Shown in pieces: positions 46,160 through 56,841 of a DNA stretch of 64,000 nucleotides. The translations under genes were made by a program, and so were the position numbers. Position 1 is the stretch's first letter. Every line of letters begins with the position of its first letter. The stretch is taken from contig NZ_FOWX01000013.1 in assembly GCF_900115555.1 (NCBI RefSeq), forward strand, positions 62,001-126,000, given 5' to 3'. Below the pieces are notes generated by a model, which made no database searches, had not been told where the DNA came from, and saw nothing but the letters and a program-made list of their open reading frames with translations. Source of the DNA: Pseudomonas borbori (GTDB lineage: Bacteria > Pseudomonadota > Gammaproteobacteria > Pseudomonadales > Pseudomonadaceae).

Positions 46160-47167
46160 TCACTCCTGGTGGTAGGCGGTCACGCGCTCGACTTCTTCCT
46201 TGGAGCCAAGAAAGACCGCCACACGCTGGTGCAGGGAGGTTGGCTGGATATCGAGAATGCGCTGGCTGCCATTGGTCGCAGCGCCTCCCGCCTGTTCGAT
46301 GATGAAGGACATCGGATTGGCTTCGTACATCAAGCGCAGCTTGCCCGGTTTTTCCGGCTCGCGGCTGTCGCGCGGGTACATGAACAGACCGCCCCGGGTG
46401 AGGATGCGGTGCACGTCGGCAACCATGGAGGCGATCCAGCGCATGTTGTAGTTCTTTTCCAGCGGCCCGGTCTCGCCGGCCAGCAACTCGCCGACATAAC
46501 GCTGCACCGGTGCTTCCCAGTGGCGCTGGTTGGACATGTTGATGGCGAATTCCTGGGTGGTTTCCGGCACCCGGATGTCGTCGTGGGTCAGGACGAAGCT
46601 GCCCAGCTCGCGGTCCAGGGTGAAACCCTTGACGCCATTGCCCAGGGTCAGCAGCAGCATGGTCTGCGGGCCGTAGATCGCATAACCGGCGGCGACTTGC
46701 TCGGTACCGGGCTGGAGGAAGGCCTCCTCGCCGAGATCACCGCATTCGCCATTACGGTCGGGGCAGCGCAATACCGAGAAGATGGTGCCGACCGAGACGT
46801 TGACGTCGATGTTGGAAGAGCCGTCCAGCGGGTCGAATACCAGCAGGTAGGCGCCTTTCGGGTAGCGCCCGGGAATCTGGTAGGCGTTGTCCATTTCTTC
46901 CGAGGCCATGCCGGCCAGGTGACCGCCCCACTCGTTGGCCTCCAGGAGGATCTCGTTGGACAGCACATCGAGCTTCTTCTGCACTTCGCCCTGCACGTTC
47001 TCGGTTTCCATGCTGCCGAGCACGCCACCCAGGGCACCCTTGGACACCTGATGGCTGATGGCCTTGCAGGCCCGTGCCACCACTTCGATAAGGAAACGCA
47101 GATCGGCGGGAGTGTTATGGCTGCGGGTCTGTTCGATCAGATAGCGGCTCAGGGTAACGCGGGACAT
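46160..47167 (-). CDS. fbp: Fructose-1,6-bisphosphatase, class I
   Basis: Gluconeogenic phosphatase of 335 residues. The metal-binding [17 protein letters not shown] loop is intact, with substrate-binding residues around [12 protein letters not shown] and [14 protein letters not shown]. It is essential for growth on organic acids in pseudomonads, which lack phosphofructokinase. It is divergent from the YkgJ-family gene. Confidence 0.97.
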   Translation of the reverse strand: MSRVTLSRYLIEQTRSHNTPADLRFLIEVVARACKAISHQVSKGALGGVLGSMETENVQGEVQKKLDVLSNEILLEANEWGGHLAGMASEEMDNAYQIPGRYPKGAYLLVFDPLDGSSNIDVNVSVGTIFSVLRCPDRNGECGDLGEEAFLQPGTEQVAAGYAIYGPQTMLLLTLGNGVKGFTLDRELGSFVLTHDDIRVPETTQEFAINMSNQRHWEAPVQRYVGELLAGETGPLEKNYNMRWIASMVADVHRILTRGGLFMYPRDSREPEKPGKLRLMYEANPMSFIIEQAGGAATNGSQRILDIQPTSLHQRVAVFLGSKEEVERVTAYHQE

Positions 47168-47412
47168 GGATGGCTCCGGGAAGGAAAGAAATCGTGCGCA
47201 GTTTAACCCTTTACAGGCCGCAGCGCCTCCGCCCCGGGATGGGTGGAGCGCACAAGCCGGTATTCGGGGCGCTCAGCAATTGCGAAAACAGCCAACGCCA
47301 ACGCAAGAGCGACTCCAAGCGTTCGCGGCAAGGCACGCAGACAGACAGCCCCTGCAGCAGCCAAACCGCACTGGCCACCGGCAAGGAAAACCGACCAGCC
47401 GGCAGATGTTGG

Positions 47413-47440
47413 TTCACAAATCCGCCAAGGCCGCTATCAT
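47413..47440 (+). promoter_or_regulatory. Sigma-70 promoter for the YkgJ-family gene
   Basis: TTCACA (47413-47418) and TATCAT (47435-47440) are separated by 16 bp, five of six matches each. This leaves 35 bases to the ATG. The rest of the 308-base gap from fbp holds nothing I recognise. Confidence 0.6.
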
Positions 47441-47475
47441 CGCCCGCCGCCCAGCCATTACGCGCCCGTAGCCCC

Positions 47476-47877
47476 ATGAAGAACAACCTGATCGCCGCCG
47501 CCGAACTCGACCGCCTGGACACCTGGGCCAAATACACCAGCGACATGTGCCACAGCTGCATGTCCAGCTGCTGCACGCTGCCGGTCGAGGTGCGCATCGG
47601 CGACCTGATCCGCATCGGCGTGGTCGACGACTTCGAGCGCGGCGATCCGCCGAAGAATATCGCCAAGCGCCTGCAGAAAGAGGGCATCGTCGAGCGTTTC
47701 AACCAGAAGTCGGGGATCTTCACCCTGATTCGCATGAGCAACAACGACTGCCTGTACCTGGACCGCAAGACGCGCCTGTGCACCATCTACGACAAGCGCC
47801 CGGACACCTGCCGCAACCATCCGAAGGTCGGCCCGCGCCCCGGCTACTGCGCGTACAAGCCCAAAGCGCTGAGCTGA
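47476..47877 (+). CDS. YkgJ-family cysteine cluster protein
   Basis: Protein of 133 residues with a metal-cluster-type cysteine pattern: CHSCMSSCC near the N terminus, then CLYLDRKTRLCTIYDKRPDTC and a final C in PGYCAY. This matches the YkgJ/CxxCxxCC zinc or iron-sulfur family (PF03692). Function unknown; a redox or metal role is inferred. ATG 47476 is supported by the promoter upstream. A longer in-frame extension to 47170 is unlikely. Confidence 0.85.
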   Translation: MKNNLIAAAELDRLDTWAKYTSDMCHSCMSSCCTLPVEVRIGDLIRIGVVDDFERGDPPKNIAKRLQKEGIVERFNQKSGIFTLIRMSNNDCLYLDRKTRLCTIYDKRPDTCRNHPKVGPRPGYCAYKPKALS

Positions 47878-47885
47878 AGCACGCC

Positions 47886-49244
47886 TCAGGATGCGCTGGG
47901 TCTGGCGCGCAACAGGCTCCAGGCCATCAGCAGCAGCAGGCCGACCCCGGCGAGCAACACGGCCCACAGCCCCAGGCGCTGCCAGTCCCGGCCTGGCGCC
48001 TGCCCGGTGCCTGCAGTTGCCTCGAGCAGGGGCGCCGCGGTCGCCACGCCCAGGGCTGCCAAACGCTGATCGTCGTAGCCGGGTATCAGGGTGCTCAGCG
48101 GCAGGTTCGCCGCGCTGCCCGTCGCCTTGCCGGTGGCCAGCACATAGGGCGGTGCGCCGCGGGCGAGGAACACCAGCTGGGTCGCGCGGATGCCGACCCG
48201 GATGCTCGGCGCGGCACTGCCCAGGCCGCCGCCGCGCTCATCCACCCGCAGGCGTAACTGCTGCACTGGCACGCCGTGCAGCTCCAGCTCATCCTGCAGC
48301 ACCTCCTGGCCATCCTGCGGCAGACGGTAGAGCAGGCCGCGCGCCAGTGGCTGCCACTGCACCTTGCCCTCGCGCCGACCCGTGACGCTCACCGGCGCCA
48401 GGGTGTTGGCCTCGGCCAGTTCGACCCGCACACGCTGCAGCGGCAGCGCCAGGGGCAGGTCCCAGCGGTACTCGCCGGCCTTGGCGCTGCTCGGCGACAG
48501 ATCAGCCGACCAGCTCAGGGCCGCCGGCCTGTCGCCGCCGCCACTCAGCAGCCGCGCGGACAACAGCTGCGGCGCTTGCCGGGGACTGCTCCAGAGCAGG
48601 CGCAGGTAACGCGCTGACTGGCCCGGCAGGCGCACTTCGCGCTGATCGATGCGCTCGTCGGCAAACGACAGTCGGGCAATCTGCCCTTCGCCCCAGGCCC
48701 GCCAGTGCTGCAGGTCATCGCTGGCCTCGATGCTGAAACGCTGGAAGCCTTCGCGCTCGGCGCTCCAATCGAGAATCAGTTGGTGCAGCGGCGCCTCTAT
48801 GCCGCTGGTGTCGAGCAACCAGCCGCGCAGCACCTCTTCAGCGGCATGCGGCGCATCGTCGTCCAGCACCTCGACCAGGGTGCCGCCGCTGCTGCGCCGC
48901 ACCCGCACGCCGGGGCTCTGCTCGGCATGCAGCGGGCCACGCAGGGGGAACCACTTCACCGCGCTGTCCTGTTGCGTCTCGCGCTCGCGGGCACCGCCCT
49001 GGATCAGGGCATAGGCCTGCGCCTCGCCATCGCCGTTGAACACCCGCAGGTCACGCAGGTCGGCGTGACGCGCGGCCAGATGCACGGCCATCGGCAGTTC
49101 CAGGCGATACCAGGGGCCCTCGCCACTCAGGCTCAGCGGCACCTGGACGGCATAGTCACCGAGGTTTTCCTGCCCCAGCGCCAGCGGCGCAACCAGGGCC
49201 AGCCACGCCAACAGCCAGCCACGCACACCGATCAACCCACTCAT
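47886..49244 (-). CDS. DUF3999 membrane-anchored exported protein
   Basis: Protein of 452 residues: signal peptide (LLAWLALVAPLALGQ), a large periplasmic beta-rich domain resembling a carbohydrate-binding or sandwich fold, and one C-terminal transmembrane helix (LGLWAVLLAGVGLLLLMAWSLL). Its start overlaps the stop of the DUF2339 gene by 4 bp, so the two products probably work together in the envelope. The function is not established. Confidence 0.85.
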   Translation of the reverse strand: MSGLIGVRGWLLAWLALVAPLALGQENLGDYAVQVPLSLSGEGPWYRLELPMAVHLAARHADLRDLRVFNGDGEAQAYALIQGGARERETQQDSAVKWFPLRGPLHAEQSPGVRVRRSSGGTLVEVLDDDAPHAAEEVLRGWLLDTSGIEAPLHQLILDWSAEREGFQRFSIEASDDLQHWRAWGEGQIARLSFADERIDQREVRLPGQSARYLRLLWSSPRQAPQLLSARLLSGGGDRPAALSWSADLSPSSAKAGEYRWDLPLALPLQRVRVELAEANTLAPVSVTGRREGKVQWQPLARGLLYRLPQDGQEVLQDELELHGVPVQQLRLRVDERGGGLGSAAPSIRVGIRATQLVFLARGAPPYVLATGKATGSAANLPLSTLIPGYDDQRLAALGVATAAPLLEATAGTGQAPGRDWQRLGLWAVLLAGVGLLLLMAWSLLRARPSAS

Positions 49245-52200
49245 GCCTGCACCTGCTCAGTTGCGGGCGCCGACTGCCGGGGCGGCAGCGGCGCGAAATA
49301 GCCGACGATCAACAGCAACACGCCCACGCCGATAAAGGAGACGATGCGCTCCAGGCCGTCCTGGTTGCCCAGCTCGACGAAGAATAGCTTGGCCACCACC
49401 ACGCCGATCAGGGCCGCGCCGACCAGCCACAGCTCGCGCCGGCCACGCAGGTGGCCGACGATCATCAGCGGCAGGGCGATCAGGGTCCAGACGATGGACA
49501 AGCCCGCCTGCACCAGCATCGACTCGAGCAGCGCCTGCAGCTGGTAGGGCACCCCGCCCCAATGGTGGGCCGCACGCAACACCGCCGCCGTCAGCAGGGC
49601 AAACAGCGAAACGCCGGCCAGCAGCTGGGGCAACTGGCCGCGCAGCACAGTTGCCAGACCGAGTTGCGCCAGGGCGCTGCGCAGCCACTGGAAAAGCGCG
49701 AACAGGCTGATCAGCAAACCCAGCTCCAGCGGGTTGAGCAGAGGCAGATAAGGCAAAGGCTCGGCGGCGCCATCGCTGGCGATATTGGCCAGCCAGAACC
49801 AGGCCAGCATCGACAGCGCCAGCGGCGTCGCGGCCCACAGGCGGTACTCGCGTGGATAGGCCGCTACCGGCCAGGGCCACTGCCGCGGCGCCGCCATCAG
49901 CAGCAGATACAGGCTCGGCAGCAGCGCCCAACCCAGCCAGCGCCAGGCGTTGTAGTGCTGCGCCAGCAGATAAAGCAGGTAGCGCAGTTCCAGAGCCAGC
50001 ACCCCGAGGATCAGCCAGCAGCCCAGCACATGGGCGGCGCTCAGCGCCCCGGCCGGCAGCAGATCGCCCAGGCGCCGCAGCGCCAGCAGATGCACGGCCA
50101 GCAGCGCGCCCCAGCCGAGCCAGCCGAAGTCCGCCAGCGGGTGATACTCGAGGTGCCAGGCGGACAGCAGGATGACCGCGGCCACCGGCACCAACAATGT
50201 GCACAACAGCGCCATGGCCCGCCACTGCACCCGCACGGCAACCAGCAGCCACAGCGCCACACTCAGGGCCGCGCCCAGCAGCAACAGCGGCGCCTGCAGC
50301 GCGGGCGCGGCGAGGCGGAGGATTTCGCCGGCCAGGCTCAGCGCCCACCAGCCACCGCCCCAGACCAGCAACAGCTGCGACAAGCGCTGCAGACTCAAGG
50401 CTGGCAGCGCACTGCCCTGCTCGCGACGCGCCACCCGCTGCAGGCACCAGGCGCCGATCAGGGCGGCGATGGCCAGCACCGCCGGGGTCCAGAACCCGGC
50501 ATGGGCCAGCGGGCGCAGGCCTTCGCTGCCGAGCGGGGCGAACAGCAGCGGACTGGCGACCAGGAAGGACAGGCCGCCGAACACCTGCAGCAACAGGCCG
50601 AAGACGAAACCGGCGCACTGCTGCAACTGCAGGCTGAGCCAGACGATCAACAAGCCGCTAGCGCCCCAGACCGCGCTGGCACTCTGCCAGGGCAGGACGA
50701 ACAGCACCGCCAGATTGACGAACAGCAGGCCGATCAGCAGGACCGCCGACAGCCCGCGCATCAGCCGCCTATCGCGGCTGACCTGGCGATCGCACGCCGC
50801 CAGCAACATGCCGCCGATCAGCGCCAGGCCGATCAGCGAGGCGCTCAGCAAGCCTCGCCAACCGGCGCCATACGCCCCGGAGCCGATGCCCGAGGCCGCA
50901 TCCAACTGCAACAGGAACAGCGCACCGCCGAGCAACTGCACGGCAAAGGCGCTGAACAGGAAAGTCCGCGACTGCAGGCGCAGACCGATGAACAGGGTGA
51001 CCAGCCCGGCCAGGGCCCAGCTGATCGCCGTGGCCTCGGCGTTGAAACACAACGGCGCAAGCAGGTAGAGAAACGCCAAACCGGCGCAGGCCAACACCGG
51101 CAAGCCGCGCCGCTCCCAGGCCGAGGTCTGCTCTTCACCCGCCTGGCGCAGCCTGTAGAAACTGAACAGCAAGGCCGCGCCGAGCATCAGCGCACCCAGC
51201 GCCGGGCCGGCCAGCAGGCTGTCCGACCCTGGGCGCAGCTCGCCGAGGAAGGCCAGCGCCGCGCCCGCCTGCAACAACAGGGCAAAGGCGCGGGCCAGGC
51301 GGCGCCCTTGACGCAACCCCAGCCAGAAGATACCGGCCCCTTCCACCGCCCAGGCGGCCGAGGTCCAGCGCGCATCCAGGCCCAGGGGAATCGTCAGGCT
51401 GGCGAACACCACCCCCAGTGCCAGGCAGGTTTCCACCAGCAGCAGGGCGCGGCCTTCCGTACGCCTGGCCAGCAGCAGCGCCAGGCCCATATAGAACAAG
51501 CCCAGCGCCAGCGCGCTGAAGGCGGCGGCGAACTCGAGGTGCTGCACCAGGGCGAACTGCAGGCCGAAGCCCACCAGCGGCGGACCGAACAACGTGGTCG
51601 CATCGACATAATCGCCCTGGCGCGCCGCCCAGCGCAGCCGTTCAGCGCGACCCTCGGGCGCCGCTCCGGCCTCGCCCAGCTTGCGCCGGGCGAACAACAA
51701 GCCGATGGCCACGTACATCAGCAAGAACAGCAACAGGAACGGTTCGGTGCTGCCCAGCAATTCCGGGGTGTAGGAACGCAGGCCCCAGGCGAAACCGATG
51801 CCGAAGGTGCCGACGAAGCCGATCAGGTTGAGCAGGCGCCAGGTCTTGAACCAGGCGATGGCCAGGATGGCGCCGTTGAGCAGGACAAAATAGCTGAACA
51901 GCGCGACATGGTTGCCGCTGCCGGTCGAGGTCAGGATAGGCGCGGCAAAGCCGCCGAGCGCAGCCGCGGCCGCCAGCCCCAGGGCGTTCTGCGTCACCGC
52001 CAGAATCGCCGAGCAGAGGGTCACCAGCAACAGCAGGGCGAACGCCTGCGCCGGCGCGAGCAGCGGATGCAGGCGCATCGCGGCGAAGATCGTCAAGTAC
52101 AACACGGCAATGCCCGCACCCTGCAACATCAGGCCGTAGTTCGGGTTGCGCAGGCGCAACCACCAGCCCAGGCCGAGCAAGGCGATGGCACTGGCCGCAA

Positions 52201-52819
52201 CCCCGGCGTAACGCAGTTGCAGCGGCACCACCATGCCTTCGGTGGCGTAGCGCAGGAGGAAGGCCAGGCCGAGAAACAGCAGCAGCACGCCGACGCGCAG
52301 CACCGTATTGCCACCGAACAGCCAGGCGCGGGCCCGGGCGATGGCGCGTTCGAGCAGCGAAGGTTCGCGTGGCTTTGCCTGCCTGCGCGGAGCGGGCGCG
52401 GCACCTGGTTGCTCCGCCGCCCGGGTCCATGCGTCGCGACTGCCCGGCGCAGGCTCGGGTTCGGCTTGCGCGAGAATCTCCGGCGGCAGCTCCCAGGTCA
52501 GTTCCGCCTCGGCTGCAGCCTCGGCGGCAACGGGCGCCATCTCGGCCGCCGCCGCCCCGGCCGCTGGCGTCTCATCCGCCGCCGCAGACTGCGCCTCGAC
52601 CTTGAGCAGCCGCGCATGGATGGCCTGGGTACCCTGCTCGAAGCGCTCGCCAAGGCTTTTCAGCTGCTTCGCCAGCTCGGCGTTGCGTGCTTGCAGTTCC
52701 CTGAGCTTGAGCGCCTGGGCCACAGCCAGGCCGACCAAGCCAGCCAACAGCGCACCCGTCAGCGACTCCGCAACCAGAGCCCCCAGCACCAGCCCGACCA
52801 GCATGAAGATCCATTGCAT
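49241..52819 (-). CDS. DUF2339 large polytopic membrane protein
   Basis: Inner-membrane protein of 1192 residues. It has an N-terminal transmembrane helix, a short coiled coil (ELQARNAELAKQLKSLGERF), an Ala/Pro-rich acidic linker to about residue 150, and then some 25 or more hydrophobic helices to the end. The ATG at 52819 (MQWIFMLVGLVLG) is preferred to TTG 52834. No enzymatic motif is visible. It is paired with DUF3999 by a 4-bp overlap. A long antisense open frame over it is a composition artefact. Confidence 0.88.
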   Translation of the reverse strand: MQWIFMLVGLVLGALVAESLTGALLAGLVGLAVAQALKLRELQARNAELAKQLKSLGERFEQGTQAIHARLLKVEAQSAAADETPAAGAAAAEMAPVAAEAAAEAELTWELPPEILAQAEPEPAPGSRDAWTRAAEQPGAAPAPRRQAKPREPSLLERAIARARAWLFGGNTVLRVGVLLLFLGLAFLLRYATEGMVVPLQLRYAGVAASAIALLGLGWWLRLRNPNYGLMLQGAGIAVLYLTIFAAMRLHPLLAPAQAFALLLLVTLCSAILAVTQNALGLAAAAALGGFAAPILTSTGSGNHVALFSYFVLLNGAILAIAWFKTWRLLNLIGFVGTFGIGFAWGLRSYTPELLGSTEPFLLLFLLMYVAIGLLFARRKLGEAGAAPEGRAERLRWAARQGDYVDATTLFGPPLVGFGLQFALVQHLEFAAAFSALALGLFYMGLALLLARRTEGRALLLVETCLALGVVFASLTIPLGLDARWTSAAWAVEGAGIFWLGLRQGRRLARAFALLLQAGAALAFLGELRPGSDSLLAGPALGALMLGAALLFSFYRLRQAGEEQTSAWERRGLPVLACAGLAFLYLLAPLCFNAEATAISWALAGLVTLFIGLRLQSRTFLFSAFAVQLLGGALFLLQLDAASGIGSGAYGAGWRGLLSASLIGLALIGGMLLAACDRQVSRDRRLMRGLSAVLLIGLLFVNLAVLFVLPWQSASAVWGASGLLIVWLSLQLQQCAGFVFGLLLQVFGGLSFLVASPLLFAPLGSEGLRPLAHAGFWTPAVLAIAALIGAWCLQRVARREQGSALPALSLQRLSQLLLVWGGGWWALSLAGEILRLAAPALQAPLLLLGAALSVALWLLVAVRVQWRAMALLCTLLVPVAAVILLSAWHLEYHPLADFGWLGWGALLAVHLLALRRLGDLLPAGALSAAHVLGCWLILGVLALELRYLLYLLAQHYNAWRWLGWALLPSLYLLLMAAPRQWPWPVAAYPREYRLWAATPLALSMLAWFWLANIASDGAAEPLPYLPLLNPLELGLLISLFALFQWLRSALAQLGLATVLRGQLPQLLAGVSLFALLTAAVLRAAHHWGGVPYQLQALLESMLVQAGLSIVWTLIALPLMIVGHLRGRRELWLVGAALIGVVVAKLFFVELGNQDGLERIVSFIGVGVLLLIVGYFAPLPPRQSAPATEQVQA

Positions 52820-53021
52820 GCAGTGCGTTCCCAATCAGATAAACCAGCAATCCCGCGCGTCCAGGCAATGCCAGGTGGCGGCAGTATAGAAGCCCGTCCG
52901 ATGCTTACCCAGAGAGACGCCTGCATGACACATCACAGGCACAGAAAATATTCAGTCAGCGAAAGGAATGACCAGCCGACGGACGTCGACAACAAGCGCC
53001 GGGGCTCTGCGACAGTCACAA

Positions 53022-53057
53022 AAAAGCCCCCGCCAACTCACGCTGGCGGGGGCTTTT
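53022..53057. terminator. Intrinsic terminator after typA
   Basis: AAAAGCCCCCGCCA (53022-53035) pairs perfectly with TGGCGGGGGCTTTT (53044-53057) around an 8-base loop. In the leftward direction it is followed by a T run and lies 20 bases past the typA stop codon. Confidence 0.9.
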
Positions 53058-53076
53058 CAGTCAGCGGGCCTTAGGA

Positions 53077-54897
53077 TCAGGCCTTGGCTTTCTTCGCGGC
53101 GCGGCTGCGCTCGCCTTCGTCGAGGATCTTCTTGCGCAGACGAATCGACTTCGGCGTCACTTCACAGAGCTCGTCGTCCTGGATGAACTCCAGCGCCTGT
53201 TCCAGGGTGAAGCGAACCGGCGGCACCAGGGCGATGGTTTCGTCTTTACCCGAAGCACGCATGTTGTCGAGCTTCTTGCCCTTGGTTGGGTTGACGCCCA
53301 TGTCGTTGTCGCGGCTGTTCAGGCCGACGATCTGACCGTTGTAGATTTCCTGGCCGTGCTCGACGAACAGCTTGCCGCGCGCCTGCAGGGTTTCCAGGGA
53401 ATAGGTCAGGGCCTTGCCGGTATCGATGGAGACCAGTACGCCGTTCTGACGACCGGACATGTCGCCGGACTTCATGGTGTCGTAACGATCGAAGATCGAA
53501 GTCAGGATGCCAGCACCGTTGGTCAGGGTCAGGAACTGGTTGCGGAAACCGATCAGACCGCGAGCCGGGATGTTGTATTCCAGACGCACACGGCCCTTGC
53601 CATCCGGCACCATGTTGGTCAGGTCGCCCTTGCGCAGGCCCATCTCTTCCATGACTTTGCCCTGGGATTCTTCCGGGGTGTCGATGGTGACGTTCTCGAA
53701 GGGTTCCTGCTTGACGCCGTTGACCGTACGAATGATTACTTCCGGACGGCCAACGCCCATTTCGAAGCCTTCGCGACGCATGGTTTCGATCAGTACCGAG
53801 AGGTGCAGCTCACCACGGCCGGAGACCTTGAACTTGTCGGCGCTGTCGCCTTCTTCGACACGCAGGGCCACGTTGTACAGCAGCTCCTTGTCCAGACGCT
53901 CCTTGATGTTGCGGCTGGTGACGAACTTGCCTTCCTTGCCGCAGAACGGCGAATCGTTGACCTGGAAGGTCATGGATACGGTCGGCTCGTCGACGGTCAG
54001 CGGCTTCATCGCCTCGACGTTGTTGATGTCGCACAGGGTGTCGGAGATGAACAGCTGGTCCATGCCGCTGACGCAGACGATGTCGCCGGCGGTGGCTTCT
54101 TCAACATCGATGCGGTGCAGGCCGTGGTGACCCATCAGCTTGAGGATGCGACCGTTGCGCTTCTTGCCTTCGGCGTCGATGGCGACCACCGGGGTGTTCG
54201 GCTTGACGCGGCCACGGGCGATACGGCCCACACCGATAATGCCGAGGAAGCTGTTGTAATCCAGTGCCGAGATCTGCATCTGGAACGGACCGTCGATATC
54301 GACCTGAGGGGACGGCACGTTGTCGACGATCGACTGGTACAGCGGGGTCATGTCTTCGGCCATGTCGGTGTGATCCAGACCGGCGATGCCGTTCAGGGCC
54401 GAGGCGTAGACGACTTTGAAGTCCAGCTGTTCTTCGGTGGCGCCGAGGTTGTCGAACAGGTCGAAGATCTGATCCAGCACCCAGTCCGGACGCGCGCCCG
54501 GACGGTCGACCTTGTTGATCACCACGATCGGACGCAGGCCGGCTTCGAAGGCCTTCTTGGTCACGAAGCGGGTTTGCGGCATCGGGCCGTCCTGGGCGTC
54601 GACCAGCAGCAGCACCGAGTCGACCATCGACATCACGCGCTCGACTTCACCGCCGAAGTCGGCGTGGCCGGGGGTGTCGACGATGTTGATGTGGTAGCCG
54701 TTCCAGTTGATCGCGGTGTTCTTCGCCAGAATGGTGATACCGCGCTCTTTTTCCTGGTCGTTGCTGTCCATCACGCGCTCATCGTTGAGCTCGTTGCGCT
54801 CGAGGGTGCCGGACTGGCGCAGGAGCTTGTCCACCAGGGTGGTCTTACCGTGGTCGACGTGGGCGATGATGGCGATGTTGCGTAGATTTTCGATCAC
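53077..54897 (-). CDS. typA: Translational GTPase TypA/BipA
   Basis: Ribosome-binding GTPase of 606 residues involved in 50S assembly and stress or virulence responses. G1 is [11 protein letters not shown]3 [10 protein letters not shown], and G4 [11 protein letters not shown]-like domains and the BipA-specific C-terminal domain follow, ending in a basic tail. The start is GTG 54897 (beginning [11 protein letters not shown], read as Met), which matches the family N terminus; 12 codons of in-frame upstream sequence have no homology. Confidence 0.96.
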   Translation of the reverse strand: MIENLRNIAIIAHVDHGKTTLVDKLLRQSGTLERNELNDERVMDSNDQEKERGITILAKNTAINWNGYHINIVDTPGHADFGGEVERVMSMVDSVLLLVDAQDGPMPQTRFVTKKAFEAGLRPIVVINKVDRPGARPDWVLDQIFDLFDNLGATEEQLDFKVVYASALNGIAGLDHTDMAEDMTPLYQSIVDNVPSPQVDIDGPFQMQISALDYNSFLGIIGVGRIARGRVKPNTPVVAIDAEGKKRNGRILKLMGHHGLHRIDVEEATAGDIVCVSGMDQLFISDTLCDINNVEAMKPLTVDEPTVSMTFQVNDSPFCGKEGKFVTSRNIKERLDKELLYNVALRVEEGDSADKFKVSGRGELHLSVLIETMRREGFEMGVGRPEVIIRTVNGVKQEPFENVTIDTPEESQGKVMEEMGLRKGDLTNMVPDGKGRVRLEYNIPARGLIGFRNQFLTLTNGAGILTSIFDRYDTMKSGDMSGRQNGVLVSIDTGKALTYSLETLQARGKLFVEHGQEIYNGQIVGLNSRDNDMGVNPTKGKKLDNMRASGKDETIALVPPVRFTLEQALEFIQDDELCEVTPKSIRLRKKILDEGERSRAAKKAKA

Positions 54898-55058
54898 TGG
54901 TGTATCTCGATCAGAGGATTCGGTTTGCCGCATAGTCTACGCGGCGGATATTAACTAAATACGAATTCGGCCAGACGGTGCAAAAGCGCAGCGGCTTTTA
55001 CCCCGCCTGCAGGTCGGGAGGGCGATGGCGGATGCTGCCGCCATTCAACCCGGGCGTC

Positions 55059-56513
55059 TTATGCCGGACGATAAACGCGCACATTGGCATACCCCTCGCT
55101 AAGCAGGTGGTGGGCATGCAAACGACTCATGACGCCCTTGTCGCAATACAGCAGGTATTGGCGATTGGCATCCAGTTCCTTGAAACGGCTGTTCAGGGCA
55201 TAGAACGGCAGCGTTTGCACTTCGATACCGGGCAGCTCTAGCGGCTGCTCTTCGGCGTTATCCGGGTGACGGATGTCGATGATGACATGACTGGCCAGGG
55301 CCTCGCTGACTTCCTCGACCTTGACGTCCTTGCCCAGCTCGTCGATCACCTTGTCGATCGGCAGCAAGGTCGCGCGCTCGAGGGCACGCTGGAGAACCGC
55401 CATATCGAACTGACGCTCCTCATGTTCGATGCGTTCTTTCTTCGCCCGGGTGGTCGGGTTCACCGAGATCACGCCGCAATACTCCGGCATGTGCCTGGCG
55501 AACTCGGCGGTGCCGATGGCGCTGGCGGTGTCGATGATGTCCTGCTTGTGACTGGCGATCAGCGGGCGCAGCACCAGCATGTCGGTGGCCGAATCGATCA
55601 CCGAGAGGTTGGGCAGGGTCTGGCTGGAGACCTGGGAAATCGCCTCGCCGGTGACCAGGGCGTTGATCTCCAGCTTCTCGGCCATATGGGTGGAGGCGCG
55701 CAGCATCATGCGCTTGAGGATCACGCCCATCTGGCTGTTGTCGACCTTGCCGAGAATCTCGCCGAGCACTTCCTCGAAGGGCACGCTGATAAACAGCACG
55801 CGCTGGGAACGGCCGAACTTCTGCCACAGGTAATGGGCCACTTCCATCACGCCCAACTCGTGGGCACGGCCGCCGAGGTTGAAGAAGCAGAAATGGGTGA
55901 CCAGACCGCGGCGCATCATCTGATAGGCGGCGACCGTGGAATCGAAACCGCCGGACATCAGCACCAGGGTCTGCTCCAGCGAACCCAGCGGGTAACCGCC
56001 CAGGCCCTGATGCTGGTTATGGATGACGAACAGGCGCTGGTCGCGGATCTCCATGCGCACTTCGACTTCGGGCTGCTTCAGGTCGATTCCGGCGGCGCCG
56101 CATTGCTGGCGCAACTGGCTGCCGACATAGCGCTCGACATCCATGGAGCTGAACGCATGCTTGCCGGCACGCTTGCAGCGCACGGCGAAGATCTTGCCCG
56201 GCAGCTTGTCGGCGAAGTGCAGCTTGCATTTATCCAGCACGTCGTCGAAGTCGCCCAGCGGGTATTCGTCGACCTGGAGGAAATGGGTGATGCCCGGCGT
56301 GCAGCTGAGCCGCTCGATCATCGCCTGCAGGGTTTTCGCCTCGCTGACCCGGGTCTCGACTTCCAGGTTGTCCCACACACCGCTGACCAGCAGCTGCGGA
56401 TCGAGATCGCGCAGCACCGAGCGGATGTTCTTCGCCAATTGCCGGATAAAATGCTTACGCACCGGCCGGCTTTTGATGGTGATTTCTGGAAAGACTTTAA
56501 CGATCAGTTTCAT
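55059..56513 (-). CDS. thiI: tRNA 4-thiouridine synthase ThiI with rhodanese domain
   Basis: Adenylates U8 of tRNA and transfers sulfur; also linked to thiamine thiazole synthesis. The 484-residue protein has a ferredoxin-like and THUMP N-terminal region, the PP-loop SGGFDSTVA at about residue 190, and a C-terminal rhodanese domain with Cys457 in YCDKG. ATG 56513 gives the family N terminus [11 protein letters not shown]. An imperfect 6-bp hairpin at 54982-54999 may be its terminator. Confidence 0.96.
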   Translation of the reverse strand: MKLIVKVFPEITIKSRPVRKHFIRQLAKNIRSVLRDLDPQLLVSGVWDNLEVETRVSEAKTLQAMIERLSCTPGITHFLQVDEYPLGDFDDVLDKCKLHFADKLPGKIFAVRCKRAGKHAFSSMDVERYVGSQLRQQCGAAGIDLKQPEVEVRMEIRDQRLFVIHNQHQGLGGYPLGSLEQTLVLMSGGFDSTVAAYQMMRRGLVTHFCFFNLGGRAHELGVMEVAHYLWQKFGRSQRVLFISVPFEEVLGEILGKVDNSQMGVILKRMMLRASTHMAEKLEINALVTGEAISQVSSQTLPNLSVIDSATDMLVLRPLIASHKQDIIDTASAIGTAEFARHMPEYCGVISVNPTTRAKKERIEHEERQFDMAVLQRALERATLLPIDKVIDELGKDVKVEEVSEALASHVIIDIRHPDNAEEQPLELPGIEVQTLPFYALNSRFKELDANRQYLLYCDKGVMSRLHAHHLLSEGYANVRVYRPA

Positions 56514-56555
56514 TAAAACGGCGCATGCCGAGACGGCTAAAAAACAGGGGCGCGG

Positions 56556-56561
56556 ATTATA
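56556..56561 (-). promoter_or_regulatory. -10 element for thiI
   Basis: On the leftward strand this reads TATAAT, 42 bases upstream of the thiI ATG. No good -35 was found at standard spacing. Confidence 0.5.
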
Positions 56562-56608
56562 GCGGAAATTGTGCAAGCTTTGACCAAAAATACCGCCACC
56601 CAGATAAA

Positions 56609-56744
56609 TGCACCTTATTAGTGCAGCAATAATGCGATAAGGTCCATTTTGGTGCGCAAAACATCGCCCCGGTGATTCGCAGGCCTCGCCACCCTTGAGT
56701 TTCAGCCGCTTAACCCATTCTTGTGCACTGGCATGCAATTTGCT
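56609..56744 (+). promoter_or_regulatory. glnA regulatory region: two NtrC sites and a sigma-54 promoter
   Basis: TGCACCTTATTAGTGCA (56609-56625) matches the NtrC palindrome TGCACC-N5-GGTGCA with one mismatch. A weaker site AGGTCCATTTTGGTGCG lies at 56640-56656, 31 bp further on (three turns). TGGCATGCAATTTGCT (56729-56744) is a near-perfect sigma-54 site. The predicted start near 56755 places the NtrC sites at about -138 and -107. A GGAGG ribosome site precedes the glnA ATG. Confidence 0.85.
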
Positions 56745-56841
56745 CTCTTGTGAGGCAGGTTATCCTGGCGGACTATCGCGCCCGGCCGCACCCTATTATC
56801 GAGGGCTCACCATTCAGAGCCTTATCCACCTGGAGGACAGC

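Noticed and set aside
47170..47475. N-terminal extension of the YkgJ-family gene
   Set aside because: The extension has no homology and a good promoter lies within it; the family N terminus begins at 47476.
49451..53074. 1207-codon rightward open frame over the DUF2339 gene
   Set aside because: Antisense shadow of a GC-rich gene; Gln/Arg-rich composition, no domain, and the leftward frame has clear membrane-protein structure.
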